From assembly GCA_014843695.1 (NCBI GenBank), contig CM026386.1, forward strand, positions 89,477,833 through 89,541,832: a DNA stretch of 64,000 nt. Reading direction: 5' to 3'. A program made the translations under genes and the position numbers. The notes under the pieces were generated by a model. The model saw nothing but the letters and a program-made list of their open reading frames with translations. It was not told the origin of the DNA and did no database searches. Source of the stretch: Archivesica marissinica (lineage: Eukaryota; Mollusca; Bivalvia; Venerida; Vesicomyidae). Positions 56,675 through 64,000 of the stretch are shown here, in pieces (the first letter of the stretch is position 1; every line of letters starts with the position of its first letter).

Positions 56675-57146
56675 CTGAAATCGTACACTATTCCTTATAA
56701 TAGCATTAACTATATTTGGTGTCCTATATTAGGGCATACTGTGCCGAAAATGTACATAATTTATGTATATGTAGTCTGACACCAAATAAATGTACATTAA
56801 ACAACAACACTTCTAGGGCATCATCTAAATCTAGATTATAATTCAGAAGCTTATGATAGCCCTTGGTTACTCACCTCGGTATGGGCAGGACAAGCCATTC
56901 ACATGTATGATTCATGAATTAACATGTAATGTTGGTTCCAGTGTAACAATGTTGTCATTGCTGAGCCCAGTTAATGTAAATGGTGTGACTAGTTAATATC
57001 TAGATACTGAGACCCAACATGGATGATTAACATGATCAAGCGCGGAACACTAAAGTATGAAGCGTCTCAGTGACGTCCTCTATATCAAATGAAATTGGCC
57101 TATCTCAGAAATCCAACATTATGAGCTCCTTATCTCGTGTACTACT
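56675..57146. other. Intron or spacer
   Basis: I see nothing recognisable. Confidence 0.4.
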
Positions 57147-57523
57147 CCAGTAGCTGAACTGTTAAAACGGGTATCGACTTTGACCGATTCGTTTCCTTTT
57201 TCCTGTCGTTCTCATCCAAATCGACAATCGAGGCGATACCTTGTCCCATCAGGCGATATCTTGAAAGAATATCAGCGTCTCGCATGTCTCCAAGAGTTGC
57301 TCTGTCCCTGAATACCCATGGGGCGCGTCTACGGGCGGGTTCGGCTGCATCAACCGCCGCCATTTTAAGACGTTTTGCGAAGTTGCGACTGCATCGAACC
57401 AGTCGTACAGTTAATACTTTATTTACGATATCTTAGCTGCGACTTTGTTGATAAAACGGACCGTGGTCTTAACTAAGACTGACTTACGACCGTTGATAAA
57501 ACGGGGCCCAGTAGCTGAACTGT
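57147..57523 (-). mobile_element. PIF/Harbinger 5' fragment flanked by 16-bp direct repeats
   Basis: ccagtagctgaactgt occurs at 57147-57162 and 57508-57523. Between them, on minus, lies a terminal-repeat-like start (GGGCCCCGTTTTATCAACGG), a 5' leader and the first part of a Harbinger transposase. The other end of the transposon is missing. Confidence 0.6.
57163..57363 (-). pseudogene. N-terminal fragment of a HARBI1-like transposase
   Basis: ATG at 57363 begins MAAVDAAEPARRRAPWVFRD, then DMRDADILSRYRLMGQGIAS and IVDLDENDRKKETNRSKSIPVL. These match the start of PIF/Harbinger nucleases (F-R-D-R, D-x-D-I-x-x-R-Y-R, I-x-x-I-V-D-L, and the T-x-R-S-x-x-I-P-V-L block that precedes the first helix repeat). 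The catalytic DDE region is absent. The frame ends a few codons later in the flanking direct repeat. GC content is higher than in the surrounding DNA. Confidence 0.7.
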
Positions 57524-59547
57524 GATCTTCCGGTTATACTTATTTTCACCCGTTACTCAAAGCCCAATATCTGCGCCAAATCATCTTGCTGTTACTGTAT
57601 GTACCTCTGGTATGCGCGTTTCGTCAGAACTTCCAATGATGATACAAGTACCTGCAGTTATCATCGCCTCCAGCCAGCCACTTCCATCCAACTAGATAGA
57701 TTTAAGCATAGCAATTAGTCATGGTCATCTCTATATGAATACCTTCATATTGACTGTATAACGTTCTTCACCGTAGTATAGTTGCATATCCACTAAGGCC
57801 CTAACCCAAGACAACTAGACAGTACACCTGTTGCCATAGTGAAGTATGTTTATGTGTGGACAGACAGACGGGGAACTCCTGGCCGCACCAATGGGTAATT
57901 TAAGTGACTGTGCTAATGGCCTCTCCTTTGTTATATTAGCCGCGCAAAAGAATGTATAACCAGATCGAAGTGACAACTAGACACTAGATATATTGTTTTC
58001 CTAGCCACTTACTACACATTATTGTGTGCGCACGGATGGTGGTTAATAGTCACATCTGGCCCAGACCGGTAGTGGATGAATGAGATTAGCTTAACATCCG
58101 ATATTCCGTTGTGGTAGGGTACACAAGAGAAGGGTCACACTATAGCTCTTAAACGTCATTAGCATATACATTAGTTGGGAATGTTGTATTGAAACATGCG
58201 AGTTAGTTGACACAGGTCCAACAATAACTTTGATTTCTGAATGTATAACGGTTGAACTTTTACACAACTCGAATTATTTTGTACTAGTCTTCCTTTTAAG
58301 CGTATTACGTTGGATGCATGGACCATCTATGGTTTGTACGAGAGTACATTTGCCCTGTCTTCTGTTTTCTATGTTTTAGGTTACGGCTACCTCGATCATA
58401 TGACGACCTACACTGGTAGCACATGAAGGATCTTTATCGGGGATCCCAACCCGAGCTGTTTACGCATTGAATGGTGATCTATTATTGTGCACGAAGTCTA
58501 TGAATGTTGCAAGTCTAGAGACATATCTAACCCGAGCACACTGTGGTACAGTAGCTGGAGCAAATGAGTATCTCAATATCCGTGGCATGTCAAATACGAG
58601 GCACCACATAAGGCTTATCAAGGCTGCAGAGAAGACTTGCAAACTCCAGTACAATGACAAAGGCGGATGGTGACAAGCACACAGCACGCACCACACTTCA
58701 AATGCGCATCCGTTGATAATTGACTCACATTTGCATTAATGATTAGATAGTGTCGGTGCAAGTGTATCTAAGGTAATGTAATTAGAAACACGTGTATGTA
58801 TTCCCATTTTAATTATAACCGAAGTACCAACATGAATTGGTAGAAACTTAACGCATAGTGCATGTACACTACAGGTAAGTTGTCTGCTTCATATGTTCCA
58901 TTTAAAATGGATTTGGGTGCTATGCAAATGTTGATTTCAATGAAATAATCAAACAGAACGCTAGGCCAAGCTGCAACTAAACATAGTCTAGGTTATGCTT
59001 AGGAAGGATGACAATAATATGACAACAACCCAGTCATTACAACGAGAAACCGCAAGTATTGGGATTATATATTTATACTGCAGTTGTTACACATGAACAT
59101 ACAGGTTGTACAGCAAGGATCCCAGTCAATATGACTGCATATACTATACACATTGAACAGAATATTGTATGTGTTCACTTCTAGAAGTAAAGAAAACCGG
59201 GTATTTCTTCTCCAAATCCAGGTTCACTCAGCCTTTTGATAACTACAGGTTTTATTGTTAGATTAGTACAGAATAATGTATGTGTTCACTCCTAGAAGTA
59301 AAGGTAGTTGATTCATGAAAACCGGGTATTTCTTCTCCAAATCCAGATGATTCACTCAGCCTGTTGAAAAGTACAGGTATTTATGTTAACAAGCACAATT
59401 AGAAGGATAAGTAGTCCAACATTGGAGCACATAGTTTCTAATAATGTCCTAATAGTTTCCCATATATTGTTAGAAAATACCTAGTAGAACATTATATAAC
59501 TATTAATGATGGTATACCCATTAAAACCCTTACAGGAGAAAACCACC
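57524..59547. other. Intron or spacer
   Basis: About 2 kb without recognised genes. A duplicated segment (attgtatgtgttcacttcta plus gaagtaaag, then accgggtatttcttctccaa) occurs at about 59163-59215 and 59274-59343. The open frames at 58460-58696 have no recognisable family. Confidence 0.4.
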
Positions 59548-60670
59548 TTCCAAGTATGTAGAGATTAGATAATACATGCGTGAGATGACGGATTGTGGAG
59601 CAATCAGAGAGATTAGATAATACATAAGTGAGATGGCGGATTGTGGAGCAATCAGAGAGATTAGATAATACATGAGTGAGATGGCGGATTATGGAACAAT
59701 CAGAGATATTAGATAATACATGAGTGAGATGGCGGATTGTGGAGCAATAAGAGAGATTAGATCATACATGAGTGAGATGGTGGATTATGGAGCAATCAGA
59801 GAGATTAGATAATACATGCGTGAGATGGCGGATTGTGGAGCAATCAGAGAGATTAGTTAATACATGAGTGAGATGGCGGATTGTGGAGCAATCAGAGAAG
59901 ATTAGATAAATACATGAGTGAGATGGCGGATTGTGGAACAATCATAGAGATTAGATAATACATGAGTGAGATGGCTGATTGTGGAGCAATCAGAGAGATT
60001 AGATAATACATGAGTGAGATGGCGGATTGTGGAGCAATCAGAGAGATTAGATAATACATGAGTGAGATGGCGGATTGTGGAGCAATCAGAGAGATTAGAT
60101 AATACATGAGTGAGATGGCGGATTGTGGAGCAATCAGAGATATTAGATAATACATGAGTGAGATGGCGGATTGTGGAGCAATCAGAGAGATTATATAATA
60201 CATGAGTGAGATGGCGGATTGTGGAACAATCAGAGAGATTAGATAATACATGAGTGAGATGGCGGATTGTGGAGCAATCAGAGAGATTATAATACATGAG
60301 TGAGATGGCGGATTGTGGAGCAATCAGAGAGATTAGATAATACATAGTGAGATGGCGGATTGTGGAGCAATCAGAGAGATTAGATAATACATGAGTGAGA
60401 TGGCGGATTGTGGAGCAATCAGAGAGATTAGTTAATACATTAGTGAGATGGCTGATTGTGGAGCAATCAGAGAGATTAGTTAATACATGAGTTAGATGGC
60501 GGATTGTGGAGCAATCAGAGAGATTAGATAATACATGAGTGAGATGGTGGATTGTGGAACAATCAGAGAGATTAGATAATACATGAGTGAGATGGCTGAT
60601 TGTGGAACAATCAGAGAGAATAGTTAATACATGAGTGAGATGGCTGATTGTGGAGCAATCAAAAGAGATT
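59548..60670. repeat. 48-bp minisatellite inside the split-Ig intron, about 23 copies
   Basis: The unit agagagattagataatacat plus gagtgagatggcggattgtg and gagcaatc has period 48. It abuts the Ig exon region on its right. The minus strand is open across it in more than one frame purely because of the period. Confidence 0.96.
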
Positions 60671-60852
60671 AGAGTCTCCAACTTCGGAGACCTTTTCGTC
60701 CAAGCTAAAACAACATTGTTAATTATGAACACAGTGGCATTGCTCCGCATTCTATGTAATTCTGTCTTTCCAAATGAGAAAATGAAAGATCCAGTTGTGC
60801 AGTTCAGATAATTCATTTCACATACTAATTTCTGAGATAACAACATAGTTAC
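60671..60852 (-). other. Open extension of the Ig exon up to the minisatellite
   Basis: Past the donor at 60851-60852 the minus frame stays open: VTMLLSQKLVCEMNYLNC, TTGSFIFSFGKTELHRMRSN, then ATVFIINNVVLAW before the array. This could be the natural D-E part of a single-exon Ig domain truncated by the minisatellite, or retained intron. A hairpin, gtctccaacttcggagac, lies at about 60674-60691. Confidence 0.4.
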
Positions 60853-60986
60853 CTTTTTATAAAACCATTGAAATTCTGCTGGTGCTGGGAATACACAAGT
60901 TGTTGTTTTACAGTTCAATGTCACATCTGTTGCCGCCAGATCTCCTCCTGCTGAACCTCCATCAAATGCTAGGCCTACAGGAGACA
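60853..60986 (-). CDS. First-half exon of a split Ig domain (phase 1-0)
   Basis: Minus strand, between acceptor GTATGCTTCAG (before 60986) and donor GTAACT. It starts in phase 1 (VSPVGLAFDGGSAGGDL), continues with B-strand DVTLNCKTTTCVFPAPAEF and ends with the C-strand QWFYKK in phase 0. It has the first disulphide cysteine and the core tryptophan, but no F strand. The exon at 56446-56674 supplies a compatible second half about 4.2 kb downstream, across the 48-bp minisatellite. The alternative is that the exon reads through the donor (see 60671-60852). Confidence 0.62.
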
Positions 60987-62119
60987 CTGAAGCATACATA
61001 AAACATACTAGTGTACGAACATATATTAGTGAGAAAATATGCTGGCGGTGAAACTATAAAACATGTATAGATTCAATATCACATATTCTGCCGTGATATC
61101 GCATCGAGAATGACGCTCCAACAAATGCAAGGCATACTGATAAAACGTTAATGCACTTTAATGAACGTATACATGAGCGCGAATAGCAAGAAATATGTCA
61201 ACACTGTATTGAGTATGACCCCGGAAAGAGCATTTGGAAACAGATGTTGTATACTCATTAACACAGCATTAGTCATAGTATTCACTGATTATAAATGTCA
61301 CACAATCTAAATACTATGTTATACATTGTACTAACGTTGACCTTGAATATAGATACATGGGAGTGGTATAGTACATTTTCTCTCGTTGATGAAAACAACT
61401 AATCCCTTCATAAATGCAAACAGAAAAAGGGCATGTCATGTTTACATGTGTAACAACTGTGACCTTGACACCAATCCATCCAATCCTGTAGTTGTATCTA
61501 TAGTCAGCACCGTAGGGGTATATGGGTGAGTGTATCGTATGAGATTTTAAAAATCTAACACCTGTAACACGACTATGTTACTTCACTTTAAGTAGAGTTG
61601 TCGATCGATGTGACAAATACCCACAGTCGCCGATTTGATACAGGATATATAAAATGTCAGATCACGATTTTGGAATCCTAAATGACATGTGCTGATGTTG
61701 TGCAATATTGACAGGGAATATAGCCACTTGACATGTGTTACCGGGACCTTGAGTGAACATGGTCAAACATCATTTATGCAGGAAGTTTGGTGAACATTTG
61801 ATTCAGGTGTAATGGGAATCTTGATGGCGATTAGAGGTACAGACCGGACACAAACAAACGTACAGACTAATCGACACTCGGAATTCCCTGCCTCCGTAGG
61901 GTAGCCTGCGTAGGGTTTGCCTTACTCATTATTATTTAATTAAAAAATGTCTAACTCATGTGCTTAGGTAGATAACCACGAGGGGAATATGCCGTTAATT
62001 ACGCATTGTCGACATGACACATACTGTGGTTGCTATTGTAAAGGATATCGTATGGTCATATATCTGAATATCGTCATACCAAGTATAATACACTACATAA
62101 CATCATCAAACTTGATAAA
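60987..62119. other. Intron or spacer
   Basis: Unique DNA with no feature recognised. I looked for a signal-peptide exon on minus and found none convincing. Confidence 0.4.
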
Positions 62120-62290
62120 TAAGTTTGTTTGTTTGTTTGTTTGTTTGTTTGTTAGGGTTTTACGCCTGCATCAACACCATTTTGGTATGTATGTCTCGTC
62201 TGCGGGAAATTTACCGAACAACACATTACATGTACAGGCTCCAGCAGTTAACCAGTACTTGGTGCACCAACCTCCCGTCGTATGAAACTG
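62120..62290 (-). mobile_element. SINE, family 2, minus orientation
   Basis: Starts on plus with a (GTTT)n run (AAAC tail on minus). It contains, on minus, ggaggttggtgcaccaagta plus ctggttaactgctggagcct, matching the copies at 18250 and 37605. Confidence 0.6.
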
Positions 62291-63374
62291 ATACGTACAC
62301 GTCAATGCCGAGATTGTGTACGCCACTTGTGTCAATGTCAATAGGACTTATATTATTGTTACTATGGCTACTCATTATGAAATGATTAAAAACACTGCAT
62401 GGACCGTCATTTGCATAGCGCACAGAGTGTTCGTACATTGTACTTATACACAGTATACATGTGTAAAATATGCTGATTCAGATAATATTGTCCAAAATAG
62501 AGTGTGGTTCTGCAAACAATCGACCAGCAATATGATCTCATAACGATTCAATAATCGTAAGCTATACAACAAAGGAATGCATACTACCATGGAAGTTGTG
62601 ATAGCCAATGGATGCAATGGTGATATGCACATAGAAGTAAGAGCAGTCAGTCGGAACATTTAGACATTTCTTTTATGCGAAAACACTAGTAATATACATG
62701 AACAAGTTATTCATTCAGTCGAACGTTAAAGTTAAATATTTAGATGTATTCGATATTTCATTATTCGTATGTAAACATGTGCTATTACCTTACGTTTGAT
62801 ACACATTCATTTACAACTGTATGCAGGAAGTTGTGACAATATGGACATAATTCGTGACAATATAGGCAGAGTCGTGACACTATGGACAGATTCATGCCAA
62901 TATGGATAGAGTCGTGACAATATGGACATATTCGTGACAATATGTACAGATTCGTGACACTATGGACATAATACAAAATGCTACATATGGACGGACAGCT
63001 TTACGTATAGGTATTATATTGGTTACGTCATTGTTCTCTACGTTTATTTATTAACCATGTTAAAGCATATTAGCTAAAAACCGGCGAACAAACGCTCATG
63101 ATAATATATATGTTGTTTTCCTATCCATACATGTACTGTATGACGCATACATATCTGCATTCCTCTATGTCCCCAAAACTGCTTTCAAATATATATTAAA
63201 AACATATGCAACATGACAACATGTGTTAAATATATGTGTCTACTGACGGATGTTCTAACAAACTTATACTTAAAAGAGGCTACACAATACCATTGGTATT
63301 TTATTTTGCTAAAATAATCAAAATAACCAGCTAGCAACATAAATTGTTTCACGATATATTTACTTATATGTGCC
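62291..63374. other. Spacer with a short degenerate repeat
   Basis: 62830-62965 has five or six diverged copies of attcgtgacaatatggacat, period about 21. I see nothing else. Confidence 0.5.
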
Positions 63375-63445
63375 ACATAGAGGGCCCTAAGGAGGATTAG
63401 TTCAAAACTAATTAGGTCACCCTCTATAAATAAAGAAATATATCT
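63375..63445 (+). mobile_element. LINE 3'-end remnant
   Basis: agagggccctaaggaggatt plus agttcaaaactaattaggtc and accctctataaataaagaaa form the hairpin-rich 3' terminus typical of a CR1-like LINE. Only the tail is present. Confidence 0.45.
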
Positions 63446-63522
63446 ACCTCTATCTATCTACATGGCTAGTATGGACAGACCGATGGATATATAGCCAAAT
63501 AGCAACTAACCCTAGACGATCA

Positions 63523-63715
63523 CAGACGGTTGGGGTCTGGACACATGTTTGCGGGTTCAAAACCACACAACTAAAACACGTTTTCTTGTGTGGGGGGAGG
63601 TGTTTTAAGTATAGTATCAAGCCAATAGTGTATCATAGTGTTCTTAAAAACAAAAACTATTTTTTAGTTTTGTGGTCTTGAACCCGCAAACATTTGTCCA
63701 GGCACCAAGCGTCTG
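63523..63715. mobile_element. MITE-like inverted-repeat element
   Basis: Two 54-base arms, 63523-63576 and 63662-63715, are inverted repeats with a few mismatches (ends cagacggttggggtctgg and ccaggcaccaagcgtctg; inner parts gtttgcgggttcaa and ttgaacccgcaaac). They enclose an 85-base A/T-rich core. No target-site duplication is obvious. Confidence 0.75.
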
Positions 63716-63982
63716 TATAAACATATATACGATACATCACATACGTGCCCATTAGTGTGCGGACGTGCATGAGTAACTCGTAATGTCTCCATTGTCATAA
63801 ACCGTTGGAGTATAATAACCTGTGACAAATCATCTTGCTGGAGACATCTGGACTGAAACGGAATGATTTAGGCATACACAATATTAATTGAATAACTTTC
63901 GACAATTTTCTCCCATGGGTTTTCAGGGTATCAGACACATATTCTAAAATTAAAAATTAGAATCCAGAGTTAGTATACTTAC

Positions 63983-64000
63983 AATACACTGGTAGCACAT
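63983..64000 (-). CDS. 3' end of an Ig-type exon at the window edge (partial)
   Basis: On minus, the last bases before donor GTAAGTATAC read VLPVY in phase 1, like the G-strand ends of the other exons (LLNV, FIKV, VLYV). If real, it is the exon preceding 60986 in the split-Ig gene, which therefore begins outside the window. Confidence 0.4.

Noticed and set aside
58460..58696. Overlapping small frames on both strands
   Set aside because: No recognisable family, start context or splice borders.
59892..60670. Repeat-encoded tail continuing the Ig frame on minus
   Set aside because: It lies in a 48-bp array. I kept only the non-repeat Ig part (60853-60986) as coding and mention the read-through as an alternative.

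Overview
The window is nuclear DNA from an animal, most likely a bivalve mollusc. It is AT-rich and has long introns with GT-AG splice sites in place of operons. It holds tRNA-derived SINEs and LINE, DIRS and Harbinger remnants. Its immunoglobulin (Ig) exons belong to the expanded hemicentin/CEACAM-like receptor families of bivalves. There are no bacterial features, no rRNA and no convincing tRNA gene. The lineage call rests on recalled protein and repeat families, not on a database search.

Layout. 1-20.6 kb: a plus-strand Ig-superfamily gene spread over huge introns. Its exons are at 2340-2594, 14458-14721, 16527-16802 and 18476-18784 (Ig), 19325-19649 (membrane-proximal Ig) and 20248-20556 (FN3). 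Most are one-domain, phase 1-1 exons; two carry in-frame TGA codons and one has a phase conflict, so the locus is probably decaying. Its introns are filled with minisatellites and a nearly full-length LINE (4217-8331) that landed inside a minisatellite. 20.6-25.1 kb: a compact pair of convergent small genes, one PC4-like, with stacked TATA/CCAAT and octamer-TATA elements. This is followed by a 3.2-kb near-perfect foldback element (21827-25026) carrying LINE reverse transcriptase and RNase H pieces. 26.4-26.8 kb: a minus-strand exon with an SprT-like HELSH metallopeptidase motif.

29-36 kb: a 48-bp minisatellite, then a minus-strand DIRS-like gag plus truncated reverse transcriptase set precisely inside a 44-bp minisatellite. 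36-48.7 kb: mostly non-coding, with SINEs, two LINE fragments, a decayed unknown ORF, a dead Ig exon (45603-45949) and a 42-bp minisatellite. 49-52 kb: a degraded ORF of possible virus-like (Polinton/adintovirus-type) origin, a 58-bp minisatellite seeded from its 3' end, and a 1000-N assembly gap.

52.6-64 kb: minus-strand Ig genes. One begins at 54196 with a signal peptide and first Ig domain. The end of that exon, including the F-G hairpin and splice donor, is amplified about 12 times as a 103-bp array. A second Ig gene has a domain split over two exons (60986-60853 and 56674-56446), with a 48-bp minisatellite in the intron, and an exon end at the right window edge. A Harbinger fragment, SINEs, a LINE tail and a small inverted-repeat element complete the region.

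Overall this is an Ig-receptor cluster with genes facing each other across a transposon- and minisatellite-rich spacer. Roughly a fifth of the sequence is tandem arrays, several of which include gene or exon ends.
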